A stretch of 29,022 nucleotides of DNA from Elysia marginata (Eukaryota; Mollusca; Gastropoda; Plakobranchidae). Every line of letters starts with the position of its first letter. Position 1 is the stretch's first letter. The stretch is from positions 280,080-309,101 of the forward strand of contig BMAT01012884.1 in NCBI GenBank assembly GCA_019649035.1, in the 5' to 3' direction. The translations under genes and the position numbers were made by a program. The notes beneath the pieces were generated by a model that saw only the letters and a program-made list of their open reading frames with translations, did no database searches and was not told the DNA's origin. This document shows, in pieces, positions 20,384 to 28,890 of this stretch.

Positions 20384-20533
20384 TAACAAGGCTTCAGCTC
20401 TAACCTTCTAAAACAGAGGTCTGCTTATCTACTCAACAACTTTTTTTTCATTTTCTCCAAACGCTGGAGACGTCTTTCTTTTAATCTCCTTAACAATATA
20501 AAATGCAGTGGTAACATTTATGTAGAACTAGAA

Positions 20534-20830
20534 GAAATTCTGACTTGCGGTAAGACACTCGCTCAGATATCGGGAGGTGCGTGTTTCGATCCCCGGTCGG
20601 GTCAAACCAAGGACTTTAAAATTGGTATGAGCAGCTGATCCGCCAAGTGTCTGGCATTATGGATTTAGTGGTAAGTCTGGTGGGCCCAGTGTCAGGATTA
20701 TGTGACTGAGGTGTATGCACGCTCCTTACATCACAATGTGGCAGCACGCTTTCAATTGTCCCAAGCGCCGTCTATGATATTACCTTGTAGTTGAAAAGAG
20801 ACGTTAAAATTCAAACAACCAACCAACTAC
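20534..20830 (+). mobile_element. tRNA-derived SINE family C, older copy
   Basis: Aligns along nearly its full length with the copy at 25384-25696. Shared blocks include TAAGACACTCGCTCAGA (one base shorter here), CAAAGACTTTAAAATTGGTA-like, TGTCTGGCATTATGGATTTA, GGCAGCACG and CCTTGTAGTTGAAAAGAGAC, then GTTAAAATTCAAACAACCAA. The head is damaged: box A is poorly conserved near 20541, and box B reads TGTTTCGATCC around 20583. The tail is a short (AACC)n at about 20814-20826. No certain target-site duplication was found. Confidence 0.9.
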
Positions 20831-21087
20831 ATTTGAATTTCTTACAATAAAATATTACAAATATTTACAGAGACCTATAATCTCTCGCTCCCTATCAATT
20901 ATTCATACCTTTCCTCAATTTTGTTCTTTTTTTTTTGTTGTTGTTCTTTAGTTTTTATTTTACTTTCCGGGTTAAAAATGCATTATTAACTTGCAAAGAA
21001 TGTTAATATATCGCTACAGTACTGTAACGTTGTCCAAGGATCTGGCGTTAATCAAGCGAGGCTTTTGTTCCACGCCCTGAGAGCAGC
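20831..21087. other. AT-rich spacer, nothing recognised
   Basis: A T-run (about 20927-20936) followed by GTTGTTGTTC. No gene seen. Confidence 0.5.
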
Positions 21088-21175
21088 AGGTGTGGAAGGG
21101 AGCTGAGCTTAGTAGCTTCCTGATTGCTTGCTCAGCTGGCCAGCTGCTTGCTTTACTCCTTGCACTTCCACCTTC
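21088..21175. repeat. Nested GC-rich foldback with 14-base palindrome
   Basis: The outer arms are GTGGAAG (21092-21098) and CTTCCAC (21165-21171). The inner arms are AGCTGAGC (21101-21108) and GCTCAGCT (21130-21137). CAGCTGGCCAGCTG (21133-21146) is a perfect palindrome containing two CAGCTG E-box-type sites. The nesting would give a two-tier stem in RNA or single-stranded DNA. The GC content stands out from the AT-rich flanks. A minus-strand frame (21014-21277, 87 codons) spans it but has no recognisable domain. Confidence 0.65.
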
Positions 21176-22080
21176 GATGCTCACCAAGAGCAGTACAACA
21201 TATTTACAACTGATGCCAAAGCATGACATCCACTTAGAAAAGTAATATAAAACATAGTACACAGAGCAAAAGGACAAATGGGGAGAAAGAAATTGAGTGA
21301 AAAAAAATTAACTTTTTTCTTTGAGAGAAGCAGTAATTTTTGCTAAGCGTCAGAAGAGAAGATTAAAGCAGGAGATGACCATAATTAAGGGGCAAAAAGG
21401 GAATGAAAAGTTTTAGGGAGAGCGTATTGTGAGAAATGAAAAAAATAATAATACAAGAAATTTCAATCCGTGGTGGGTGAACCCGTATCAAACAATGTTA
21501 AAAAGGGTTGATGTTTTAGACAAGACAGAAATGTAAGTAGGCGTAACTACAAAGAATACGAAATTTCAAAATTCAAGATGAAAAAGAAAAGATTGTGAGG
21601 GACTATAGGGAATATTTAGGAAATAAAAGCGGACATAAAAGGACGAGAGAGAAGGTGAAAAGAGGAAAGATTGTTATTAAATGAATATATTTACAAACAA
21701 TGAAGCACGTCTTTTTGATTATTGAGCTTTTATTGGCGTACACTATATCAGTACATAAGAGGCTTGAAAGTTGGTTTCATATTTCGATAACTCAAGATTG
21801 TTACTCTATCTCTTCTGAAAATTATGATAAATGAAAAACTGCAGTTTAAAAAAATAAATAAATCCATGAATGCTGCCTACTTCCATAAAAAAGCTTCTTC
21901 ATGACTACACTAATGTAATATTTGTTTTCTTATGAACTTAAGGTATGAATAGCATAAATGTCGCGATGTATGTGTTAACCTTTCAATTCTTATGCATAGA
22001 GTCACGAGTATCAGTCCCTTGTGAGTAAAGACTACCATTAGATTCCATTTGACTCCGCTTTTTTGTGCTTTTTTTATTGC
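21176..22080. other. A/G-rich then AT-rich DNA, no gene recognised
   Basis: 21280-21680 is A- and G-rich on the plus strand, with many GAAA/GGGA motifs. The rest is AT-rich. No feature is supported. Confidence 0.5.
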
Positions 22081-22093
22081 GGGGGGGGGGGGG
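22081..22093. repeat. Poly-G run (G13)
   Basis: An uninterrupted run of 13 G in an AT-rich context. It is the longest G-run in the window and a likely site of sequencing-length error. Confidence 0.9.
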
Positions 22094-22501
22094 TAGCTTT
22101 ATAATATAACCGAACAAGTTTTGCTATTTTCATTCATTTCTCTTAATTGTTTACATCGTTTGACTTGCGGATAGATTACTATTAGTCTTAATATAATTGA
22201 TGTTTAGGAGAGAAATGCCAGAAACCCATGCGATTGTCCTGGTACCATCCATTTTAATATGTTGCTGCCTTTACAATACAAGTTTCGATTGATTAACAGA
22301 CTGGGTTAGAAAACTAACCTTGTTTTGTATGGTGCATCTTTTTTTCTACATTGTGAACATTTTCAGTAAATTTTTCAAATATTTCTTTTGCTCTTATGAT
22401 TTATAAATACTCTTGTTTTATGATTGAAGACGCGTTTTGTATTCGTCTGCCAGCCATCCCCTGGGGTAGAAAAAGACAAAGATGCTCATTTAGGGATTAT
22501 G

Positions 22502-22526
22502 AAGCGTGGTGGTAGAGCGCTCGTAG
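22502..22526 (+). other. Possible isolated tRNA-head (box A-like) fragment
   Basis: AAGCGTGGTGGTAGAGCGCTCG resembles the 5' part of a tRNA or SINE head including box A (TGGTGGTAGAG). No box B follows; the sequence passes into T-runs. It may be a truncated SINE, or chance. Confidence 0.3.
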
Positions 22527-22845
22527 GTTTAATTGTCGTTTTTTTTCTGTTTTTGTTTTTTAGTAAAACTGGTTCAATACTGTCATAACGTGCACATGTG
22601 TTGTGTTTTAAATCTTGTACTTGCAACTATTTTACAGTGCGTTAGTTTGTTTACCTTCTTCAGACTTATAAACTTTTAGTTTTAGCTTTGTACTTTTTGT
22701 TACTTCGCTATAACAAACCTCATTCTCAAATTTACAACCCCCGCATGGTAAAGGTTTAGAGCTTCTGCTCACCTCGCCGTTGTCCCATCTTGTTACGTGG
22801 TTATGATAAACTATTTCGAGTACATCATCCTATTATTTGTAAAAG

Positions 22846-22971
22846 CTCTAACGAAGGAGACTGTATTAATAGCACCTAGTAATTTGAACCCATATCATGA
22901 TAAAAGAATCCTTTTAAAAGGTTTAAAAAAGGAGATGATGTTCTTTGACCCAAATTTTTTTGAAACAGTTG
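22846..22971 (+). CDS. Weak exon candidate, product unknown
   Basis: An open segment preceded by AG (22844-22845) and followed by GTAAAG (22972-22977). It is 126 bases long and encodes LTKETVLIAPSNLNPY, then HDKRILLKGLKKEMMFFDPN and FFETV. The peptide is less AT-biased and more protein-like than other frames here, ending in a charged helix-like stretch followed by FFDPNFFE. The acceptor lacks a strong pyrimidine tract. I do not recognise the family, and no neighbouring exon can be joined to it. It could be chance. Confidence 0.15.
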
Positions 22972-23090
22972 GTAAAGTTATTCAATTTCTGTGTAATCTT
23001 TTTTTTTCCTGTTTGCACGTTTACCGTATACGGAGTAGTTGCATCTTTTATTTACCATCGAGCTTTGTATCTCAAAGAAATATGGGCTGA

Positions 23091-23224
23091 TATTTTATAC
23101 TCCTTCTAGCATACCTTATGTTATAGCGTAGGGCAGTTATGTTTATATAGATATCAAAGAGGTCTAAATTCTTTCAATTTCCTGATATGAACGCTAAAAC
23201 TAACAAAGGACGGAAATTTAGAGT
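23091..23224. other. Spacer, nothing recognised
   Basis: Short unremarkable AT-rich sequence before the purine repeat. Confidence 0.5.
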
Positions 23225-23510
23225 GTTAAGAAAAATATGAAGAAGAGGAATCAGAAAGAGAACAAGAAGAGGAAGAAGAACAAGAACAAGAAGAGGAAGA
23301 AGAACATGAACAAGAAAGATAAGCAGAAGAACAAGAATTATAACAAGGGCAAGAATAAGAAGAACAAAAAGGTGGAAAAGAACAAGAAGAAGAAGAACAA
23401 ATAAAACTACAACAACAAGAACAAGAAGAAGAACAACAACAAAAACTACAGCAACAAGAACAAGAAAAGCAATAAAAAGAATAAAATAGAACGAGAACAA
23501 GGAGAAGAAA
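23225..23510. repeat. Purine-rich (GAA/CAAGAA)n low-complexity tract
   Basis: About 285 bases of interspersed AAGAAG, AACAAG and CAACAA units. The plus strand is almost free of T over long stretches. The minus-strand frame 23174-23500, a poly-Val/Leu peptide, is only the reverse reading of the repeat. Confidence 0.92.
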
Positions 23511-23984
23511 ACAGTATTAAGTTAACAAGAAAAACAGAAGGATGCGGTAACACCTGTAGATATAGAAAGTAGAGAACACTCCAAAATATCTGGTAGACAC
23601 ACAGTATTTCAAGGTCATACTGACCTCCTTCTCGCTAATTTGAGTCCGCATGTCTTCAAAACAAAAGTGTTTGTCTATCACAACTAGAAGTAATGTTTCA
23701 CAATCCACCAAGTCATCTGCTCTTCCTAGAAAAGGGTTGCAATATGGTTAACCATTGTTAACAAATTATTTGAATTCCCCCACAAAAAGTTCAGAGGTAC
23801 AAGAAAACATTTTTTTTTAAACTTGGATAAGAAATAGTTCACGGATTTAGTATACGAAGAGTAAAAAATCTGTTTTGCGTGATTGAAATTGCCCTTTTTT
23901 CCACCAAGTTAGTAAACACCTTTTCATTGCTGTGCTTTAAAAATATTAACATCGCTTTGATTCCTTTTCCCTCAAATATTTCCG
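23511..23984. other. AT-rich spacer, nothing recognised
   Basis: No gene or transposon signature. A T-run lies near 23811-23818. Confidence 0.5.
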
Positions 23985-23999
23985 CTTCTCTCTCTCTCT

Positions 24000-24049
<50 letters not shown>

Positions 24050-24213
24050 ATCTATCTATTTGTCTTTCTATCTCTGTCAACCCTTCTGCCTGTCAGTATG
24101 TCTCTCTCCCTCCCCTCTCTCTCTCCCTTCCTCCTCTGTCTGTCTTTCTCTCTGTCTCTCTCTCCCTTCCTCCTCTGTCTGTTTTTCTCTCTGTCTCTCT
24201 CTGCATCTCTCTC

Positions 24214-24277
<64 letters not shown>

Positions 24278-24340
24278 ATCCTTTCTCTCTGTCTTTGTCT
24301 TTCTCTTTCTCTATCTCTCACTTCCTATTCGACCTCTCTC
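23985..24340. repeat. Compound (TC)n / (TATC)n microsatellite
   Basis: A (TC)n core at about 23988-24045, then TCTG/CCCT variants including two copies of CTCTCCCTTCCTCCTCTGTC (from about 24119 and 24159). A (TATC) array of about 15 units follows at 24215-24276, then TC-rich sequence again. The two long Ser/Leu-rich frames (23879-24364 and 24060-24638) arise from it. Confidence 0.95.
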
Positions 24341-24379
24341 TATTTCCTCATTTCTCTACCTTGATTATCAATCATCTTG

Positions 24380-24640
24380 CCCTATACAAATCGTCTGGCC
24401 CGGTCTGGCCCTGGTACCCTTCGGTCACAATCCTCATTTACCGGAAGTAATGAACGCGACAATAAGACGCAACAATCCTAGACTTCCGTTTAGAGCGGCC
24501 TCAAGTGGGTCTCTAGGGTGGGGCAGTCGACGCGACCCTTTTCTCTCTATCATTCACACCAGACCTGCTGTAGCCAGAGATTTTGTAGGCGCTTCATTCA
24601 CTACACTATCTAGACACAGGCAGTCTTTTTGCGAATAGAG
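24380..24640. other. GC-rich island of unknown nature
   Basis: About 260 bases, clearly richer in G and C than the flanks, directly after the compound microsatellite. It contains GGTCTGGCCCTGGTACC, several CG dinucleotides and GTCGACGCGACC. The plus frame stays open to a stop at 24636-24638 but shows no domain I recognise. It may be an unknown repeat, part of a SINE body, or an exon. Confidence 0.4.
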
Positions 24641-25374
24641 AATGATTAAGAAAATTGCTTCATTTATCTTTTTTTTAAATTGAAGTTTATCGCATTTTAG
24701 AAGCGATCGTACACAGAAAAGGGTAATACAATAGTGTTTGGGGTATGTGACGCATTTTGAGTTTTTAAAAAACAAATATTGATATTCGGTGTTGGATTTT
24801 GTACAATTTCACGATGGCACTTTAACGACACGAAAGGATTCTGTTCTACCCAGTTCACAGCTTCAATTTTGTTACAGATTGTACACTGGTATTTTAATAA
24901 AATATGGTAAATTTGTTTGTATCTACTCTGATCCACTTATTAATCATTTAAATCCTTACGCTATATGATAACACCTATTTGTTATCGGTTTCATTATGCT
25001 ATTACACTTAAAGTTCCTTGTCTAATTGGCGCGCGAAGTTATTAATTTAAACAGTTTTGTGTTAGTATTGGTGCGATTGTTTTGATTAATAAACGGTTTC
25101 AATTTTAATAAGTGCAATATGATATCAACTCAGTCAGAACAATTTTTGGAGGGTCGACTTCCTATAAGCAAGAGAAAGTAAATGCTGTATGTTATGAAAT
25201 TCGCCTTTGAAATCTTCTTACATGTACTCTCAGGCTGACGAAGACAATGTCAAACAGAATGAAAAAAATACTAATTTTTCTTACTTATGATTAAAACACC
25301 AATAGGAAATACCAAAGACACACCTCATTATCACCATCTTTATATAATTATATTTGTCCCGCAGTTTTCTCTCG
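24641..25374. other. AT-rich spacer, nothing recognised
   Basis: Two overlapping minus frames (24554-24775 and 24697-24936) have no motif. No other feature. Confidence 0.5.
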
Positions 25375-25383
25375 ATGTTGATA
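25375..25383 (+). repeat. Target-site duplication of SINE C, left copy
   Basis: ATGTTGATA, identical to 25697-25705 on the other side of the SINE. Confidence 0.9.
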
Positions 25384-25696
25384 CTGGCTCTGTGGCCTAG
25401 CGGTAAAGACACTCGCTCAGAGATCGGGAAGTACGGGTTCGAACCCGGGCCGAGTCAAACCAAAGACTTTAAAATTGGTATTAGTAGCTGATCCGCTTGA
25501 TGTCTGGCATTATGGATTTAGTGCTAAGTCTGGTCGGCCCGGTGTCAGGATAATGTGACTGGGTGTGGTGTATGCAGCGCTCCGTACATCACAGTATGGC
25601 AGCACGATTTCAATTGTCCCAAAGCGTCGTCTTTGATATAACCTTGTAGTTGAAAAGAGACGTTAAAATTCAAACAACCAAACCAAACCAAACCCA
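25384..25696 (+). mobile_element. tRNA-derived SINE family C, complete copy with target-site duplication
   Basis: The head has box A TGGCCTAGCGG (25393-25403) and box B GGTTCGAACCC (25436-25446), both matching pol III promoter consensus. A body of about 220 bases is shared with the copy at 20534. The 3' end is an (AACCA)n tail at about 25671-25695. ATGTTGATA occurs immediately upstream (25375-25383) and immediately after the tail (25697-25705), a perfect 9-base target-site duplication that fixes both ends of the insertion. The intact boxes and duplication suggest a younger insertion than the 20534 copy. Confidence 0.95.
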
Positions 25697-25705
25697 ATGT
25701 TGATA
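25697..25705 (+). repeat. Target-site duplication of SINE C, right copy
   Basis: ATGTTGATA, identical to 25375-25383, directly after the (AACCA)n tail. Confidence 0.9.
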
Positions 25706-26009
25706 AATAATAAAAATTATGCAGGTTGAGATTCTATTACCCTTTTTAGATAGTACTAATCACTGCATATATTTTGCTAATGAAAAACCGCGCTAGCTTG
25801 TAATTGAATGGTTGCCAACTGTATAAAAAGCACATAACTGAATAATTGAACTATAGGTGTCAAATTTAAACATTTAGCTTTAGCTATGATAATTATTAGA
25901 CATTTTTGTGTGAAAAGATTAAATGATTACCAGTCTTCCTAAACCTAGGTGTTTAAGCTTATTAAGTTGTCTGGAGCATCCGCAAGTATGTTGAACGTCT
26001 CATGTACAA
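25706..26009. other. AT-rich spacer, nothing recognised
   Basis: No gene or repeat signature seen. Confidence 0.5.
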
Positions 26010-26215
26010 TGCCCTTCCCAACTCAACTAGTTGACATTCTTCCCATGTCCCCCTGACTTCATGGAGTAGTCTCCCTGTGTCCCCTTTGCTACATGGAGTA
26101 ACTTCATTACCTTCTAGTGTCAATGGAAGGCATTGGGTAGCAACTAAGTGTCTTGCTGCTGCAAATCACTCCCTATGAACTCACTAGGCCCGCATGGAGT
26201 ACCAGGACTGTTACA
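26010..26215. repeat. GC-richer block with three CATGGAGTA motifs
   Basis: CATGGAGTA occurs at 26060-26068, 26092-26100 and 26193-26201. The block also has CCCTGTGTCCCC and similar C-rich words and differs in composition from the flanks. It may be an unclassified interspersed repeat. No coding frame or tRNA head is seen. Confidence 0.4.
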
Positions 26216-27000
26216 ACATCTTTGTTTCGATTTCGGCTTCGTTCACTTAATATCTGGTACCCACATAACTTGAATTTGTGTTGTGACGTGACTTGTTATT
26301 GTGGTTGTTTGTTCTAGAAGTTTTGAAAGAAGTATCAGGTCTCTAGTGTTGATTAATGTCGTGCAGAAATTTTGTTTTATATGAATTTTTCTTTTACTTA
26401 TTGTCTTAGACACCATGAGTGGAAACCCGCAGCCTCATTGTTTGCAATTATGTTTAACTGTTTACTTAGAATTCCTGTAACCCAAACAACAATGTCTTAG
26501 ATATGCTCTTGGGAACGGTTTGCGTGGAAAAGTTTGCTTTTACATAAATGTAGCATTCAAAGGCTTGCGTATATGTTCATTATTTTCTTTTTTTTTTAAC
26601 TGCTCTTCGAACGCTAAATAGATCACTTACTTAATATGCATCGAAAGGTTTTTGTTTGATTTAGTTATAATAAAACATTGATAAAATGTTTATGGAGTAT
26701 GGGTAGTACATTAGATCATCTAAGAGATAGGTCAGTTGTTTTCTTTTTTATAAGAGATGATAATACATTACTTTGTTGCAAATATAACTTGTCAAACTTG
26801 TGTTTTTATGGTGAAATTTATGGTGGGTTGTGAGTTTTAGTTACAAATCTGTTAGCCGAGTGGACTATTTTATAGATGACCTGATGCTTAAATATAGATT
26901 GCCATGATAGGTATGAATGTACGAGTTGACGAGGTTGTCTCTTTGTACATAACATCATCACAAATTTGCATTTGTTCGTTAAACTTGGTTTTCTGTGCAG
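26216..27000. other. AT-rich spacer, no gene recognised
   Basis: A T-run lies near 26589-26598. The small minus frame 26818-27009 has no motif. Confidence 0.5.
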
Positions 27001-27095
27001 ATTTCTCAAAGCAGCAAGCGATCAGGATTCCACTACAAATTTTTTTCTTTAAAGATGAGGCAGGTTTAAAAGCCTCTACGGATCGCGAGATCTTC
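27001..27095 (+). CDS. Weak exon candidate, product unknown
   Basis: Preceded by TTGGTTTTCTGTGCAG, a good 3' splice-site pattern ending at 27000, and followed by GTGAGT (27096-27101), a good 5' splice-site pattern. The 95-base segment is open in the frame of 26904-27179, giving FSKQQAIRIPLQIFFFKDEA and GLKASTDREIF. I do not recognise the peptide. The length is typical of an internal exon, but such combinations arise by chance in AT-rich DNA. Confidence 0.15.
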
Positions 27096-27126
27096 GTGAG
27101 TTGGATTTATAGCATTTCAAAGATTT

Positions 27127-27250
27127 GTTTGTTGTCTTTTCGTGATGGAAAAGAAAACAGTCTAGTGAGGTGGACATGAAAAGGTTGTTTTTGCTGCTTT
27201 TTTCTAATGCAAAACCCCAGTCTATTGGAAACGAGACATGAAAGGTTTGC
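27127..27250. repeat. Diverged tandem duplication, period about 60
   Basis: TTTGTTGTCTTTTCGTGATG at about 27127 resembles TTTGCTGCTTTTTTCTAATG at about 27190. CAGTCTA at 27158 recurs at 27218, and GGACATGAAA near 27172 recurs as AGACATGAAA near 27235. Two copies are visible, with moderate similarity. Confidence 0.55.
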
Positions 27251-27447
27251 TTCTTTCCAGGGTGTGAAACCGTACTTATTCAAGCAAGAGTCAAAGACAG
27301 AGCCCCACAGAGCGTTCTTCCCTTGAAGTTATAAAACCATTTCCTCTTTAAACTTGTGATAACTACATGCCTCTCTATACAGCTTTAAAACTTGAATCTT
27401 GAATGCCAAAAGTGGCATCTTTTCAAACGTTTGAACGCACGCTTGTT

Positions 27448-27470
27448 AGAGCGAAAAAAAAAAACGCTCT
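27448..27470. other. Perfect hairpin with A11 loop
   Basis: AGAGCG (27448-27453) and CGCTCT (27465-27470) flank an uninterrupted A11. No known regulatory class fits it in a eukaryote. Confidence 0.6.
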
Positions 27471-27513
27471 GATGTGAACAGGGCAAATGTTTGGCAAAGG
27501 TCAACTCTCGGAG

Positions 27514-27535
27514 GTTCGTCTTTTGAAGGACGAAC
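27514..27535. other. Perfect 7-bp hairpin
   Basis: GTTCGTC (27514-27520) and GACGAAC (27529-27535) are separated by TTTTGAAG. It lies 43 bases after the A11-loop hairpin. Confidence 0.6.
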
Positions 27536-28264
27536 AATCAGGCTTTGAAATGTTGTAAACCTTTTATAAGTCGAAAATGTAAGCATTTCCTCGTTCAGAA
27601 CCGAGATATAAGGCATTGAGTTTTACTCTGAACTTGATGGATGAAGCAAAGTCTTCCACGCGTTCAACTAGAAGAATAGACTTAGACGCATTCGATAGAT
27701 GAATTTTTAGTTCTTTCTTTTTTAACCGTATTTTTACTTGTGGTGTCATAAAATATCAGTGTAGTCTATGTAATAGAGTTTTGCGTTCTTGATAAGTTTT
27801 AAGTTATAAAAACAGCTTATTATAACAGAAAATACAGGCAACTTAAAAATGTCAACTTCGAGATGATAATTTTGTTGTGTCCAGTTTGCGCATTTAGACG
27901 TTACAACAAAGGCATTCTGTACGCGTTTCATATCTCTGGGAACTTGCTTGGCTGCGTATATTCTTTTTTCATTTCGTTACAATAACCTACCAGAAGATGA
28001 AAATATGCTAAAATCCATAAGCTGGGAATATACCACCACCAAGGCGTCTCTTTTTTATCTTCACGTTTATGAAACAACGTTTTCTTCTGGAGTTATCTTA
28101 GGTGTCATAATTAATTTAAAAATAGCCACCATGGTCAAATAAAAGTGGAATTTCAAAGAGGTTGTCAAAACAAACAAATCTTCTCTAAGAAAAACTGATC
28201 AGCAAATCTCCAAGCTTTTAACGTTGACGTTAAAGACGTCAATAAGTTTTGCTCAAGCTAGTGC
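27536..28264. other. AT-rich spacer, no gene recognised
   Basis: The small frames at 27564-27749 and 27746-27931 (minus) and 27948-28142 (plus) have no motif. TTAACGT-TG-ACGTTAA at 28218-28233, followed by GACGTC (28235-28240), gives two TGACGT-type half-sites, which may be chance. Confidence 0.45.
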
Positions 28265-28347
28265 AATACTACATTTACTTGAAGGAGAAAAAAACAGTAT
28301 TGTCAGTCAAGCCGGAAAATCGACATACTGACATGAAATGTAGTATT
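28265..28347. repeat. 12-base perfect inverted repeat with 59-base spacer
   Basis: AATACTACATTT (28265-28276) and AAATGTAGTATT (28336-28347) are exact reverse complements. No transposase frame or target-site duplication was seen. It could be a very small MITE relic, a structured RNA, or chance. Confidence 0.6.
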
Positions 28348-28680
28348 CTAGGACCCTTTTTCACATGAAGGATAATGAATACGTTTTAAGAGGCTGCTAA
28401 TAGCAAAATAGCTCTCAGTTCGAAAACATCTATGGTTAATGAATAAACGAAGGAGTTCTATGTCTGAAGACCTTTATAAATGTAACAGAAGATACTAATT
28501 TTAATTACCATTATAATTTGAATAAACAAAATGGTAATGTTTCCAGTATTGATCCACTTTAGATCAACTTTTGATATGAAAGGATAAAACTATTAACCTC
28601 TATGTAACTAAGTAACACTATTATAGTTTTTAATCTGCATGCCATTCGCTTAATATTTCTACATAGTGGTATATCGCTGG
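28348..28680. other. AT-rich spacer, nothing recognised
   Basis: No gene or repeat signature seen. Confidence 0.5.
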
Positions 28681-28696
28681 TAGATCTGATCTAGAT

Positions 28697-28753
28697 CTAG
28701 TACTGGGACTTGTTTAGCTTTACAACACAAAACTCAGTACTGATCTACATGGT
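28697..28753. repeat. Short inverted repeat around AGTACTG/CAGTACT
   Basis: GATCTAGTACTG at 28694-28705 pairs imperfectly with CAGTACTGATC near 28735-28745. A cluster of GATCT/AGATC words surrounds it (AGATCTGATCTAGATCTAG at about 28682-28700). Confidence 0.5.
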
Positions 28754-28830
28754 GATCTGCATCCTACATCCTATATCAGGGTGTTATAGAATATAAGCAA
28801 GTCGATTTCTTCAGGGTAAGGTATATATTT

Positions 28831-28885
28831 CAGCTCTAAAAATAGTGACGAAACAAGTGAGCTGTCGGCTTTACGCCTTCGTCAG
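28831..28885 (-). ncRNA. Second hammerhead-like core, altered
   Basis: On the minus strand, CTGACGA (complement of 28879-28885) fits the CUGANGA box. A 4-bp stem II follows, AGGC/AGCC-type with a GTAA loop. The second box reads GACA rather than GAAA. Then CAGCTC and GAGCTG (28859-28864 and 28831-28836) form a perfect 6-bp stem in the stem III position with a 22-base loop. It resembles the Penelope-associated hammerhead variants. The A-to-C change in the second box would be expected to impair cleavage. It is from a different family than the core at 3321, since the flanks do not match. Confidence 0.35.
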
Positions 28886-28890
28886 ACAAA

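Noticed and set aside
23174-23500. 108-codon minus-strand frame, a Val/Leu-rich 'membrane' peptide
   Set aside because: It is the reverse reading of the (GAA/CAA)n purine tract. The composition explains it fully.
23879-24638. Two long plus-strand frames of 161 and 192 codons
   Set aside because: Their bulk is Ser/Leu/Tyr repeats encoded by (TC)n and (TATC)n. Only the GC-rich end of the second is of interest and is reported separately.
28125-28142. Strong translation-start context GCCACCATGG
   Set aside because: The frame started there has only three codons before a stop, so it is a chance match.
28218-28241. cAMP-response-element-like pair (TGACGT, GACGTCA)
   Set aside because: Short words with no promoter or gene nearby, so the evidence is insufficient for a regulatory call.
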